Positions 40,977 through 53,664 are shown, counted from the first letter of the stretch. The stretch: DNA of 64,000 nucleotides from Lachnospiraceae bacterium (GCA_009777715.1 WRLH01000004.1:62001-126000); one strand, 5' to 3'. Program-made: numbers and translations. The notes: generated by a model not told the origin, from the letters alone.

Positions 40977-42083
40977 ATGAATATCGTCTGTTCAAAAGCA
41001 AATTTATTAAACGGAGTTCAAATTGTATCAAAGGCTGTGCCTAATAAAACGACAATGTCAATTTTAGAATGTATTTTGGTCGAAGCAATTGGCGGAGTAA
41101 TAAAGCTGACTGCCAACGATATGGAAATGGGCATTGAAACCAAAATTAACGGCAAGATTAATGAAGAAGGGAAAATTGCCCTTGATGCGAAGCTTTTTTC
41201 TGAAATAGTAAGAAAGCTTCCTGAAAATGATGTTACCCTAAGTGTTGACAGTAATTTTAGGACGATTATTACTTGTGAAAAATCAATTTTTACCATTATC
41301 GGAAAATCGGGCGAGGATTTTTCATATTTGCCAGATATTGAAAGAATAGATTCAATTTTAATATCGCAATTTACTTTGAAAGAAACTATCAGGCAAACGA
41401 TATTTTCGATTTCTGATAATGAAAATAATAAATTAATGACCGGAGAATTATTTGAAGTAACCGGGGACAAATTAAAAGTTTGTTCTTTAGATGGCCATCG
41501 CATTTCGATTAGAAGAGTTGACCTTAAAAACAATTATCCCAATCGCAAGGTCGTCATTCCCGGCCGAACACTTAATGAAATAAGCAAAATATTATCAGGT
41601 GAAACTGATCGTGATGTTACTGTTTTCTTTACCGGAAAGCATATTGTCTTTGAATTTGATAATACAATGGTTGTTTCACGGCTAATTGAGGGTGAGTATT
41701 TTCGGATTGACCAAATGTTATCAAGCGATTTTGAGACTAAAGTAACAATTAATAAGAAAATATTCCTAGATTGCATTGACCGGGCAACTCTTCTCATTAA
41801 AGAAAATGAAAAAAAGCCAATCATTATTAATATTAACGATGAAAAAATGGAACTTAAAATGAGTTCAACGGTTGGCAGCATGAATGAAGAAATTGATATT
41901 TCCAAGCAAGGAAAGGATTTGATGATTGGCTTTAATCCAAAATTTTTAATTGATGCCTTGAAAGTTATTGACGATGAAACGATTGATATTTATATGGTTA
42001 ACCCAAAAGCCCCTTGTTTTATAAGGGATAGTGAAGAAAACTATATTTATTTGGTACTTCCGGTTAATTTTACGACAGTTTAG
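40977..42083 (+). CDS. dnaN: DNA polymerase III beta subunit (sliding clamp)
   Basis: 368 residues, three tandem clamp domains. Signatures: SILECILVEA, LDGHRISIRR (inter-domain), and the C-terminal APCFIRDSEENYIYLVLPV-type end. Ring dimer that tethers DNA polymerase. GAAAGGA lies before ATG 40977. It follows dnaA and precedes the S4-domain gene. Confidence 0.98.
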   Translation: MNIVCSKANLLNGVQIVSKAVPNKTTMSILECILVEAIGGVIKLTANDMEMGIETKINGKINEEGKIALDAKLFSEIVRKLPENDVTLSVDSNFRTIITCEKSIFTIIGKSGEDFSYLPDIERIDSILISQFTLKETIRQTIFSISDNENNKLMTGELFEVTGDKLKVCSLDGHRISIRRVDLKNNYPNRKVVIPGRTLNEISKILSGETDRDVTVFFTGKHIVFEFDNTMVVSRLIEGEYFRIDQMLSSDFETKVTINKKIFLDCIDRATLLIKENEKKPIIININDEKMELKMSSTVGSMNEEIDISKQGKDLMIGFNPKFLIDALKVIDDETIDIYMVNPKAPCFIRDSEENYIYLVLPVNFTTV

Positions 42084-42095
42084 AGAGATGTAGCC

Positions 42096-42296
42096 ATGAA
42101 AATAAAAGATGAATACATAAAATTAGGACAAGCAATGAAACTGGCCAATTTAGTCAGCAGCGGGGCGGAAGCAAAAATATTAATCGCTGGCGGAATGGTC
42201 TTAGTAAATGGCGAAACGGAAGTAAGGCGGGGCAGAAAGCTATATGACACAGATGTCATTTTATTTAATGGAAATGAGATTAGAATTGAGAAATAA
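42096..42296 (+). CDS. S4-domain RNA-binding protein (YaaA/RlbA type)
   Basis: 66 residues, a single S4 domain: KLGQAMKLANLVSSGAEAKI, LIAGGMVLVNGETEVRRGRK. Always found between dnaN and recF in Firmicutes. 12 nt after dnaN and 2 nt before recF, so translation is probably coupled. Confidence 0.95.
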   Translation: MKIKDEYIKLGQAMKLANLVSSGAEAKILIAGGMVLVNGETEVRRGRKLYDTDVILFNGNEIRIEK

Positions 42297-42298
42297 AG

Positions 42299-45347
<3,049 letters not shown>

Positions 45348-45391
45348 CAAACTCGTAAAGCATATAGCAAATAATCAGTAAAGGAAAACAT

Positions 45392-47935
45392 ATGGAAGAC
45401 AATATTTTTGACAAACCCCAAATCGACAAAATAGTGGAAGTGGATCTTAAAAAGACCATGGAAAACTCATATATCGATTACGCAATGAGCGTGATTGCTT
45501 CGCGGGCCTTGCCTGATGTCCGGGATGGGCTAAAGCCGGTGCAAAGGCGGATCCTCCACTCAATGATTGAGCTTAATAACGGCCCGGACAAACCGCACCG
45601 TAAATGCGCCCGTATCGTTGGTGATACAATGGGTAAATACCACCCCCATGGCGACAGCTCAATTTATGGGGCATTGGTCAATATGGCACAGCCGTGGTCA
45701 ACCCGCTATCCTTTAGTGGCCGGACACGGTAACTTTGGTTCGGTTGACGGTGACGGGGCGGCGGCGATGCGTTATACCGAAGCCCGGCTTTCCAAGATAT
45801 CAATGGAACTGCTTGCCGACCTTAACAAAGATACGGTTGACTTTGTCCCCAACTTTGACGAAACAGAAAAAGAGCCGACAGTTCTTCCTGCCCGCTATCC
45901 CAATCTGCTGGTTAATGGGACAACCGGGATTGCCGTAGGCATGGCGACTAATATTCCGCCGCACAATTTGCGCGAAATAATCGATGCGGTGGTCAAAATA
46001 ATTGACAATTATATTCTCGAAGACCGCGAAACTGACTTAGAAGAAGTCATGGATATTGTTACCGCCCCGGATTTTCCGACTGGTGGGGTGATTCTTGGCA
46101 CTCGTGGAAGTGAGGAAGCCTACCGGACCGGCCGGGGCAAAGTCCGCGTCCGCGCCGTGACCGATATTGAAACGCTGGCTAACGGCAAAAACCAAATTAT
46201 TGTCACCGAATTGCCTTATATGGTCAATAAAGCTAATCTGCTGCTTAAAATAGCCGAATTGGTTAAGCTCAAAAAAATAGATGGGATTACTGATTTACGT
46301 GATGAATCGGACCGTGACGGAATGCGGATTGTGGTTGAGCTTCGCCGTGACGCAAATGCAAATGTTGTCACGAACCAGCTTTATAAGCATACGCAAATGC
46401 AAGATACCTTTGGGATAATCATGCTTGCTTTGGTAAATAATGAGCCAAAAGTACTAAATTTACTTGAAATGCTGACATATTACCTTACCCATCAAGAAGA
46501 AGTCGTCACGAGACGGACTCAGTATGACTTAAATAAAGCAGAAGAACGTGATCATATTATTAAGGGTCTTTTGATTGCGTTAGACCATATTGACGAGGTC
46601 ATCAAAATTATCCGCGGCAGCCAGAATACGGCCGAAGCAAAGGAAAAATTAATCGAGCGTTTTGGCCTTTCCGACCCGCAGTCACAAGCAATTGTTGATA
46701 TGCGTCTTCGGGCATTAACTGGCTTAGAAAGAGAAAAATTAGAAAACGAGCATCGCGAATTATTGCAGAAAATTGCCGAGCTTAAGGCAATCCTTGGCGA
46801 CCGGAAAATTCTGCTCCGCGTTATCCGTGAAGAAATTATGATTATTTCAACCAAATTTGGCGACGACCGCCGGAGCCAGATTGGTTTTGATGAATTTGAT
46901 ATCTCGATGGAAGACATGATTCCGCGTGAAAATACGATTATTGCTTTAACTAGCGTTGGTTACATCAAACGGATGACGATCGACAATTTCAGTTCCCAGA
47001 ACCGCGGCGGAAAAGGCATTAAAGGTATGTCAACAATTGAAGATGATTATATTGACGACCTTTTGATGACGACAACCCATGATTATATCATGTTCTTTAC
47101 CAATCATGGCAGGGTTTACCGCCTTAAGGCTTACGAAATACCGGAAGCGGGCCGGACGGCAAGGGGGACGGCGATAATCAATCTCTTGCAGCTAAATCCG
47201 GGCGAAAATATCACGGCGATCATTCCGATTAAGGATTATGAGCATTCAAAAAACCTGTTCATGATTACGAAAAAGGGCATCGCCAAGAAAACGCACGTCG
47301 TAGAATATAGCAACGTCCGCAAAAATGGCTTAATTGCCATCAACCTGCGTGATGATGATGAGCTGATTGAAGTCAAAATTACCGATGCGGAAACAGAAAT
47401 ATTCCTTGTTACCAAATATGGAATGTGCATCCGGTTTAAGGAAACTGATGTCCGCTCAACCGGGCGTTCTTCGATGGGCGTGATCGGAATGAATCTTTCG
47501 GACGGAGATGAAATTGTCGGGATGCAGTTAGACCATCAAGGTGATTCCTTGCTTATTGTCTCGGAACGCGGCATGGGCAAACGGACTTACTTAAACGAAT
47601 TTAATATTCAAAAGCGGGGCGGAAAGGGCGTTAAATGCTATAAGGTAGTTGGCAAAACCGGATATGTAATGGGCGTAAAAGCGGTCACTAATGACCACGA
47701 GATATTGATGATTACGACTGGCGGGACGATGATCCAGCTGCGCATGGAAGATATTTCAACGCTTGGCCGGATTACTTCGGGGGTAAAGCTGATTAACCTA
47801 AATGATGATGTCACCGTCGCCAGGATTGCCAAAGTCCGTGAGAAGGTCTCGGACGGAAGCAAGGAATATGAAAATATTGACGATGCGATGGAAAATATCC
47901 CCGATAGCGAGCAAAGCAAATCTAACGTGGATTAA
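45392..47935 (+). CDS. gyrA: DNA gyrase subunit A
   Basis: 847 residues. The breakage-reunion domain has catalytic Tyr in [14 protein letters not shown]; the C-terminal half has six GyrA beta-pinwheel repeats, including the GyrA box [10 protein letters not shown]. The quinolone-pocket segment reads [17 protein letters not shown]: Ser is kept at the E. coli Ser83 position, and Gly replaces the usual acidic residue at the Asp87 position, probably a lineage trait. The C-terminal tail is acidic. Ends the conserved right arm. Confidence 0.98.
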   Translation: MEDNIFDKPQIDKIVEVDLKKTMENSYIDYAMSVIASRALPDVRDGLKPVQRRILHSMIELNNGPDKPHRKCARIVGDTMGKYHPHGDSSIYGALVNMAQPWSTRYPLVAGHGNFGSVDGDGAAAMRYTEARLSKISMELLADLNKDTVDFVPNFDETEKEPTVLPARYPNLLVNGTTGIAVGMATNIPPHNLREIIDAVVKIIDNYILEDRETDLEEVMDIVTAPDFPTGGVILGTRGSEEAYRTGRGKVRVRAVTDIETLANGKNQIIVTELPYMVNKANLLLKIAELVKLKKIDGITDLRDESDRDGMRIVVELRRDANANVVTNQLYKHTQMQDTFGIIMLALVNNEPKVLNLLEMLTYYLTHQEEVVTRRTQYDLNKAEERDHIIKGLLIALDHIDEVIKIIRGSQNTAEAKEKLIERFGLSDPQSQAIVDMRLRALTGLEREKLENEHRELLQKIAELKAILGDRKILLRVIREEIMIISTKFGDDRRSQIGFDEFDISMEDMIPRENTIIALTSVGYIKRMTIDNFSSQNRGGKGIKGMSTIEDDYIDDLLMTTTHDYIMFFTNHGRVYRLKAYEIPEAGRTARGTAIINLLQLNPGENITAIIPIKDYEHSKNLFMITKKGIAKKTHVVEYSNVRKNGLIAINLRDDDELIEVKITDAETEIFLVTKYGMCIRFKETDVRSTGRSSMGVIGMNLSDGDEIVGMQLDHQGDSLLIVSERGMGKRTYLNEFNIQKRGGKGVKCYKVVGKTGYVMGVKAVTNDHEILMITTGGTMIQLRMEDISTLGRITSGVKLINLNDDVTVARIAKVREKVSDGSKEYENIDDAMENIPDSEQSKSNVD

Positions 47936-48024
47936 AGCATTGTGAGCCTTGACAGCATTTAAATAATTAACACTATCTCCGCTAAAACATATAATAAAGC
48001 ATTAAAACCTAAAGGATGATTTTG

Positions 48025-49254
48025 ATGTCTTATTATATTGAGAACGGAGATTTTGAAAGCGGAAAAATAATTGTTGCCTTGGATAAAAACATTGATTATG
48101 CCAGCGCAACCAGTTTTTACAACAGCCAAATATTTGCGGGGATTGATGTAGAGAAAATTACCATTATTTACCAGCCTGGCAAATTATCAAGTCAAAGTGA
48201 TTTTGGTTATCTTTTACTAGCTGAACTTGCAAACAAAGACAAAATGGCAACGATTGACGCAGCCGAAAAAATATCGGCAAAGCCCTATGTTGTTTACACA
48301 GAACTTGATTACAGCTATGAAATGTATGTACTGCCAAATGACCCGGATTTTAGGTATCTTTGGGGATTGGAAACGATTAACGCCCCTGCGGCGTGGAATT
48401 TTACAACTGGCAGCCGGGACGTTGTTGTTGGGGTAGTAGATAGCGGAATTGACCATCAGCACCCTGACATAAAGCAAAATATGTGGCATTCTTTTGATCG
48501 GAGCTATGAAAATGGCTGGGATTTTGTCAATGATAATCCTAATTCGATGGATTTAAGCGGCCATGGGACCCATGTGGCTGGCACGATTGGGGCGGTTGGC
48601 AATAACGCAATCGGCATAACCGGGGTATGCTGGAATATACAGGTGGCAGCTTTCCGGATTGGGTCGGTGACAATGAGCCTGGCCGCGGCGATTGCGGCGA
48701 TTGATTTTGCCAACAAGATGGGCATTCCGATTCTTAACAACAGCTGGGGCGGACGATTCTATTCATCATCCCTAAAATACGCCATCGAGCAATATAATGG
48801 ACTATTCATTGTTGCCGCCGGGAACAGCAGCAAGAACAATGACTATATCCCGGATTACCCCTCATCATTTGACAGCGAAAATATTATTTCCGTTGCGGCA
48901 ACAGACAGGAACAACAACCTGGCTTCATTTTCCAACTATGGGATAAGAACTGTTGACATTGCCGCCCCCGGGCGGGATATCTTGAGCCTTTCCCCACGCG
49001 GCGGATATGATTATAAGAACGGAACTTCGATGGCAGCCCCCCATGTCGCCGGAGCGGCCGCCTTGTTAAAGGCAAATTGGCCAGCATTAAAGACAATGGA
49101 GCTAAAAGAGATCATCCTAGAAAGCGTTGATAGAAAATCCAGCTTAACCGGAAGAATTAAAACAGGCGGTATTTTAAACACGAGTTTGATGTTTGAAGTG
49201 GCAAAAGATAAAATAGAAAAGATAGAAAAAGATGAAACCAAGTTTTGCGCATGA
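48025..49254 (+). CDS. S8 subtilisin-like serine protease, no signal peptide
   Basis: About 409 residues. ATG 48025 follows AAAGGA at normal distance; the longer start overlaps it. The first about 100 residues look like a propeptide. The catalytic triad is complete: Asp139 (VVDSGID), His180 (SGHGTHVAGT) and Ser335 (NGTSMAAPHVAG), with oxyanion Asn267 (AAGNSS). There is no signal peptide, so it is either intracellular or released in some other way. The Cys at VCWNIQ is unusual but not catalytic. Its end overlaps ogt by 23 nt. Confidence 0.92.
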   Translation: MSYYIENGDFESGKIIVALDKNIDYASATSFYNSQIFAGIDVEKITIIYQPGKLSSQSDFGYLLLAELANKDKMATIDAAEKISAKPYVVYTELDYSYEMYVLPNDPDFRYLWGLETINAPAAWNFTTGSRDVVVGVVDSGIDHQHPDIKQNMWHSFDRSYENGWDFVNDNPNSMDLSGHGTHVAGTIGAVGNNAIGITGVCWNIQVAAFRIGSVTMSLAAAIAAIDFANKMGIPILNNSWGGRFYSSSLKYAIEQYNGLFIVAAGNSSKNNDYIPDYPSSFDSENIISVAATDRNNNLASFSNYGIRTVDIAAPGRDILSLSPRGGYDYKNGTSMAAPHVAGAAALLKANWPALKTMELKEIILESVDRKSSLTGRIKTGGILNTSLMFEVAKDKIEKIEKDETKFCA

Positions 49255-49738
49255 AACAAAAATATATAAGAGCCCGATCGGGCCATTGACCATCACAGTC
49301 AATGAGATAGCTGTGACAGGCCTGCATTTTGGCGGCAAAACAGAAAAATCATTAGCCCAAAAAGAAGAGGGGAGAAAAAACCCTTTAATCGAAAAAGCAT
49401 TAAGCCAGCTGGAAGATTATTTTGCCGGACGCTTAAAGGAGTTTGATTTGCCCTTGGAAGCCATTGGAACAGAATTTCAAAAGAGGGTCTGGCAGAACCT
49501 GCTAAAAATCCCCTATGGGGAAACCAAAAGTTACCGTGAAATAGCAGAAATGAGCAACAGCCCTAAAGGTTTTAGGGCTGTTGGCATGGCGAACAATCGT
49601 AATCCGATCGCTATTATTATCCCCTGCCACCGGGTTATCGGAGCTGACGGAAGCTTGACCGGGTTCGGCGGGGGACTCTCGTTAAAAGAGTTTTTGCTAA
49701 GGCTGGAGGGGCATTCATTTTTTCCCTCTAAGCCATAG
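49232..49738 (+). CDS. ogt: Methylated-DNA--protein-cysteine methyltransferase
   Basis: 168 residues. Suicide repair protein that transfers O6-alkyl groups from guanine to Cys in IIPCHRVIG. The helix-turn-helix (PYGETKSYREIAEMS, then PKGFRAVGMAN) and C-terminal GSLTGFGGGLSLKEFLLRLE are intact. The start overlaps the protease gene, indicating an operon. Its 3' end overlaps the convergent gene at 49715 by 24 nt. Confidence 0.95.
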   Translation: MKPSFAHETKIYKSPIGPLTITVNEIAVTGLHFGGKTEKSLAQKEEGRKNPLIEKALSQLEDYFAGRLKEFDLPLEAIGTEFQKRVWQNLLKIPYGETKSYREIAEMSNSPKGFRAVGMANNRNPIAIIIPCHRVIGADGSLTGFGGGLSLKEFLLRLEGHSFFPSKP

Positions 49739-50368
49739 CTTCAGTTCTTTAAAAGCAGAACGCATATTCATGTCATCAAGCATTTTGACTAAGGCCAGGG
49801 CATCATCGTTTGAATATTTGCCGACGGTATCACGAATGAGGCTGTTTACTTTGTTGATTACCAAGAAAGCAATAATTTCATCAACGGATTTTCCCTCATT
49901 GATGAAATTGCCAACCTGATCGCTTTTGTGGGCCCGCTGGATAAAATCTTTGTTCATCAGCTCATATGAAAAGCTGCCATTTTTGTCAGTATAAGCTTCA
50001 ATAATTGCGTCATATTCCCGTGAGCAGACCGTGGCAATATCGTTTTCGCTCTCATCTTCATCAATTTTGGTTTCAGCTTTTAGCTCTTCTTTTTCGGGTG
50101 CTTTAAGGGATTCCGCGTAAGAAGCCGGCCCAAGGCGGCGATATGCCAGCCCCTTTGAAAGCTCGTATGCCTCTTCAAATACCTCATCTGTAAAAATAGC
50201 CCGGTTAAACTGGCCGTAGGGGGCATAAGAGCCATCCCTTTTATTGATGGTCACAACAGCTTTGTTTTCTTCAGTAAGGATTGTCAGCCCTGAACCCCCG
50301 GCTTTAAGTTTTTGGCGGTAAGCAATTCCTTTAATCGAGTTCATTGTAACGGTTTTTGTCCTTATCAT
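49715..50368 (-). CDS. Hypothetical protein, 217 aa
   Basis: Not recognised. Soluble, no signal peptide. The N-terminal 90 residues are beta-rich (KTVTMNSIKGIAYRQKLKAG, then GLTILTEENKAVVTI), the middle is acidic and probably disordered (APEKEELKAETKIDEDESEN), and the C-terminal 90 residues are helical with FLVINKVNSLIRDTVGKYSNDDALALVK. The last 24 nt overlap ogt. Its length and steady reading frame support a real gene. Function unknown. Confidence 0.65.
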   Translation of the reverse strand: MIRTKTVTMNSIKGIAYRQKLKAGGSGLTILTEENKAVVTINKRDGSYAPYGQFNRAIFTDEVFEEAYELSKGLAYRRLGPASYAESLKAPEKEELKAETKIDEDESENDIATVCSREYDAIIEAYTDKNGSFSYELMNKDFIQRAHKSDQVGNFINEGKSVDEIIAFLVINKVNSLIRDTVGKYSNDDALALVKMLDDMNMRSAFKELKLWLRGKK

Positions 50369-50434
50369 TTCGCTCTCCTTTATTGTTTATTGATATTATA
50401 TATTAGTATTTTGCATAACTCAAGCTTTGGTGTG

Positions 50435-50489
50435 TGGCTATTTTTTTTGCCATGGCTATTTTTTTTGCCATGGCTATTTTTTTTTGCCA
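50435..50489. repeat. Tandem array of three 18-bp hairpin units
   Basis: TGGCTATTTTTTTTGCCA at 50435-50452 and 50453-50470, and a third unit with one extra T (19 bp) at 50471-50489. Each unit begins with TGGC and ends with GCCA, so it can form a small stem with a T-rich loop. It sits 1 nt after the popT stop (on the minus strand) and may act as a terminator in either direction. Confidence 0.9.
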
Positions 50490-50490
50490 T

Positions 50491-51303
50491 TTAGTTTCTT
50501 TGTGCCAGTTTGAACGTTATCAGGCCGCCAATAATAAAACAGATTAGGCTTAACAGGGTGGCAGTGTTAAAGCCGGCCCCAGACGGGAATAGCGGCGCGA
50601 CAGAGCCAACGACCAGTCCCATAATCATGCTGTATACCATTAACTTGAATTTGCTGATTACAAGCAATACCAGCTTTGCCCCGGCAACGATTCCCAATAA
50701 AATGCCAGCCGCCGCCGGAATTAAAACAGTAAAATTAAAGCTTTTAAGTGCTTCCATGAATAAATCGTAAACACCAAAAGCAACCAAAATAAACGCTCCG
50801 GATATCCCCGGAATTATCATTGCAATGGCGGTAAAAAATGAGTAAACCATAATGCTCAAGCTGAAAACGAAGCTTTGTTCCTGATTAAAGTCCGTTGCAA
50901 TGCCAAAATTTTCCATTAGGAAAAGTGAAATAACGAGAAAGAACCCGATTAAAAAAGGGACAATGCAGACAGGCTTAAGTTTTTCATCTTCGCAAGCCAG
51001 CTTAAGTATCATCGGTATTCCGCCGAGGATTAAGCCCATAAAGAAAAAGCTGGTCGGGATCGCAAAAATCGAAAGCAAGTAAACTATTGCATGGGCAAAA
51101 CCAATCAATCCGCCCACCGCGCCGATTCCGAAGCAAACTAAAAACAAAAAATTCTTTTTTATTGCCTTAAAATTAAGGGCAAAAGCTTCACAAATAGTGT
51201 CATAACAGCCGAAAATCACCAGAAACGTCCCCCCGCTAAAGCCAGGAACTACTAAAGCAACCCCATAAACCATCCCGTAAATCAATCCTAATAAATTTCG
51301 CAT
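50491..51303 (-). CDS. popT: DUF368 membrane protein (PopT, undecaprenyl-phosphate translocase family)
   Basis: 270 residues, eight to nine hydrophobic helices. Family signatures: GVALVVPGFSGGTFLVIFGCYD near the N-terminus and an inverted second copy AIAMIIPGISGAFILVAFGVYD, plus a VVGSVAPLFPS segment. DUF368 proteins (PopT) recycle undecaprenyl phosphate across the membrane for envelope synthesis. The two PG.SG motifs support an inverted-repeat fold. Family assignment is firm; the function is from family literature, not from this sequence. Confidence 0.88.
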   Translation of the reverse strand: MRNLLGLIYGMVYGVALVVPGFSGGTFLVIFGCYDTICEAFALNFKAIKKNFLFLVCFGIGAVGGLIGFAHAIVYLLSIFAIPTSFFFMGLILGGIPMILKLACEDEKLKPVCIVPFLIGFFLVISLFLMENFGIATDFNQEQSFVFSLSIMVYSFFTAIAMIIPGISGAFILVAFGVYDLFMEALKSFNFTVLIPAAAGILLGIVAGAKLVLLVISKFKLMVYSMIMGLVVGSVAPLFPSGAGFNTATLLSLICFIIGGLITFKLAQRN

Positions 51304-51486
51304 ATGTATTTTACTCCTTTTCGGTCAATCGTTCGTTTTTCTTTCGCGCTTATTTTCTTGCTGATTATTAATTATACCAAATAATTGCTGAAAATCAATA
51401 TGCGTAAGTTTATACATACAGAGCTGAAAAAAGCAGTTGCTTTTTCCCTCGCATTATCATATAATAGATGATGTAACCAACTATAA

Positions 51487-51598
51487 TAATCTGAGCAGGC
51501 GATGAACTTTCGGGTTCGTGGGGCTGGGCCGCGAAGCGGCAATAGATGGCGTTAGCGCATCTATGGGACAGTAAGTGTTCCGTAGATGCGTTTTTTGT
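51487..51598 (+). promoter_or_regulatory. Ni2+/Co2+ (NiCo, czcD-type) riboswitch with overlapping terminator
   Basis: The aptamer has the family landmarks in order: CTGAGCAGGCGATGAAC, a short stem, CTGGGCCGCGAAGCGGC, then AATAGATGGCGTTAGCGCAT and CTATGGGACAGT. The 3' arm of its last stem (GCATCTATGG) can pair instead with CCGTAGATGC (51580-51589) followed by TTTTTT, forming a terminator (51557-51598). Metal binding would therefore favour read-through into the CDF exporter gene. Confidence 0.88.
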
Positions 51599-51644
51599 TT
51601 AGGAAGAATAAAATCCGCATCCGGAATGGATTAAGGAGAAAGAT

Positions 51645-52511
51645 ATGAATAGAGAAAAAGCACAAGTAGTTGGGGGAATTGTTTCTATCGTGGTAAATAC
51701 GCTGTTATTTATCCTAAAGTTTTTTGCTGGCACAATGACTGGCTCGATTGCTTTGATTGCGGATGCCTGGCACACGATGTCGGATTCAATTTCATCAATA
51801 GTCGTGGTAATTTCCGCAAAACTGGCCTCAAAAAAAGCTGACAAAGAGCATCCTTTCGGGCATGGACGCTGGGAACAGCTTTCGGCAATTTTTATTGCGC
51901 TAATGCTGGGAATCATTGCATATGAATTTATGACTGGCTCATTTGAAAGGTTCAGGAATGAAGAAAGCGTTTATTTCGGTTCATTAGCGATATTTGTCAC
52001 CATCTTATCAATTGCGGCCAAGGAGCTTTTGGCGCAGTATTCGTTTTATCTGGGGCGGAAAACCAACAACGCCGTGTTAAAAGCAGATGGCTGGCATCAT
52101 CGCTCTGACTCATTATCATCAGTAATAGTTTTAGCCGGAATTTATGTTTCGCGTTTTATCCCCGGCCTATGGTGGATGGATAGCGTGCTTGGCATGATTT
52201 GCTCCCTGCTGATTTTTTATGCCGCTTTCAAAATTTTGAAAGATTCAATAACCAAGATACTGGGCGAAGAGCCAGACAGCGAAATAACGGACGAAATTAC
52301 CGCCGAAATAAAAAACCGATATGGCAATGATTTAAAAGTCCATCATTTCCATTTGCATAATTATATTTTGCATAAGGAATTGACTTTACACATCATGCTT
52401 AACAAAAATATGTCGATTGAGGGCGGGCATATTATCGCGACTTCAATTGAGGGCATGATAAAAGAGCGGTTTGACATGGAAGCAACTATCCACATTGAAC
52501 CGCTGGAGTAG
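51645..52511 (+). CDS. Cation diffusion facilitator (CDF) family metal exporter
   Basis: 288 residues. Six membrane helices; metal sites in IADAWHTMSDSISS (helix 2) and ADGWHHRSDSLSS (helix 5) with the typical HxxxD pairs. The C-terminal cytosolic domain has the TIHIEPLE end and His residues (KVHHFHLHNYILH). Exports divalent cations in exchange for protons. Control by a Ni/Co riboswitch makes Ni2+ or Co2+ the likely substrate. The ribosome site AAGGAG is 6-7 nt upstream. It ends exactly next to the convergent xth gene. Confidence 0.92.
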   Translation: MNREKAQVVGGIVSIVVNTLLFILKFFAGTMTGSIALIADAWHTMSDSISSIVVVISAKLASKKADKEHPFGHGRWEQLSAIFIALMLGIIAYEFMTGSFERFRNEESVYFGSLAIFVTILSIAAKELLAQYSFYLGRKTNNAVLKADGWHHRSDSLSSVIVLAGIYVSRFIPGLWWMDSVLGMICSLLIFYAAFKILKDSITKILGEEPDSEITDEITAEIKNRYGNDLKVHHFHLHNYILHKELTLHIMLNKNMSIEGGHIIATSIEGMIKERFDMEATIHIEPLE

Positions 52512-53264
52512 TCAACTCAAAACCAGCCCCACCGGGCAATGGTCAGAACCATGGACATCTTGATAAATGAGGGCGTCAGCAAGGCGCTCTTTTAGGGCTT
52601 CGGAAACAACAAAATAATCTATCCGCCATCCGACATTTCTTGTCCGGGCCTGGAAGCGGTACGACCACCAAGAATAAGCACCCTCAATATCCGGATAAAA
52701 ATGGCGGTAAGTGTCGATAAAACCTGCGTTAAGCAGATTAGTGAACTTTTCTCTTTCCTCATCGGTAAAGCCAGCGTTACGGCGGTTGGATTTGGGATTT
52801 TTAAGGTCAATTTCTTTGTGGGCAACATTTAGGTCGCCGCAGAAAATAACTGGTTTATGCTCTTCCAATTTTTTGAGGTAGGCTAAAAAAGCTTCTTCCC
52901 ATATCATCCGATAGTCCAACCGTAAAAGCTGTTCCTTGGAATTGGGCGTGTAAATCGTCACTATGTAAAAATCAGCCATTTCCAATGCAATAATCCGGCC
53001 TTCTTGGTCATGTTCATTTATGTCCATGCCATAATGGACATTTAGCGGCTCTTGCTTGGTAAAGATTGCTGTTCCGGAATAACCTTTTTTGACAGCATAA
53101 TTCCAAAATTGGTGATATCCGGACAGGGGCAGCTCAATTTGCCCTGGGCTAACTTTTGTTTCCTGCAAACAGAAAACATCAGCGTCTGCTTGATTAAAAA
53201 AGTCCATCAATCCTTTTCCAATACAGGCGCGTATTCCATTGACGTTCCAAGATATTAGTTTCAT
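52512..53264 (-). CDS. xth: Exodeoxyribonuclease III
   Basis: About 250 residues. AP endonuclease/3'-5' exonuclease of base-excision repair. Motifs: [27 protein letters not shown] (catalytic Glu), [19 protein letters not shown] and GSDHCPVGL (catalytic Asp-His). ATG 53264 is chosen because AAAGGAAAC precedes it; the frame can be extended to 53288. Its last base abuts the CDF gene's last base. Confidence 0.96.
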   Translation of the reverse strand: MKLISWNVNGIRACIGKGLMDFFNQADADVFCLQETKVSPGQIELPLSGYHQFWNYAVKKGYSGTAIFTKQEPLNVHYGMDINEHDQEGRIIALEMADFYIVTIYTPNSKEQLLRLDYRMIWEEAFLAYLKKLEEHKPVIFCGDLNVAHKEIDLKNPKSNRRNAGFTDEEREKFTNLLNAGFIDTYRHFYPDIEGAYSWWSYRFQARTRNVGWRIDYFVVSEALKERLADALIYQDVHGSDHCPVGLVLS

Positions 53265-53529
53265 TGGCGGTTTCCTTTGTAAAGTCATAGTAAAATCATA
53301 TTACCATTATAAACTATTAGCCGCCGAAAATAAACATGAAAAAACTTATAAAGCTACTATTTTCTTATACTTTTGATATGGTGTCTTGTCAAGTTACGAA
53401 AATTTTTGATAAAGAATTTTTGATAAAGAACCTAAACGCAATTGGGAAGTGGGGAAAAGAGATACATATTATAGAAAAAACTGGTAATCCTTTACATAAA
53501 TACGCATAAGCATAGTAGAGGTTGTCCAG
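53265..53529. other. AT-rich intergenic region with a 14-bp tandem duplication
   Basis: No gene seen. AATTTTTGATAAAG occurs twice in tandem at 53401-53414 and 53415-53428, a perfect short duplication. The rest is low-complexity AT-rich sequence with a possible promoter for the small lipoprotein. Confidence 0.5.
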
Positions 53530-53664
53530 ATGAAAAAAACAGCAGTATTATTAGTTTTGGTCCTGATGATTTTGTGGCTTTCCGGTTGCACAAGGCATAG
53601 CAATCCGACTTTTAGGGAGAGTGAAATCGTTCTATCAAGTCAACAATCGTCTGAATTGAGTTAA
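53530..53664 (+). CDS. Small lipoprotein, 44 aa
   Basis: MKKTAVLLVLVLMILWLSGC with lipobox LSGC and Cys20, then a 24-residue Ser/Gln-rich mature part ending SSQQSSELS. AGAGG precedes ATG 53530. The last 53 nt overlap the 3' end of murG on the opposite strand. The lipobox is very clear, so I regard this as a real, if tiny, gene or a truncated lipoprotein. No function is inferred. Confidence 0.6.
   Translation: MKKTAVLLVLVLMILWLSGCTRHSNPTFRESEIVLSSQQSSELS

Noticed and set aside
50435..50489. Possible CRISPR array
   Set aside because: Units are directly adjacent without spacers and only 18 bp long. No cas gene is present anywhere in the window.
50380..50490. Minus-strand frame of KKNSHG repeats and the matching plus-strand LFFLPW repeats
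   Set aside because: Produced by translating the three 18-bp hairpin units; no ribosome site and ATG placed at the popT stop by chance.
53401..53428. 14-bp perfect tandem duplication
   Set aside because: Low-complexity AT-rich DNA where slippage duplications are expected; no other signal.
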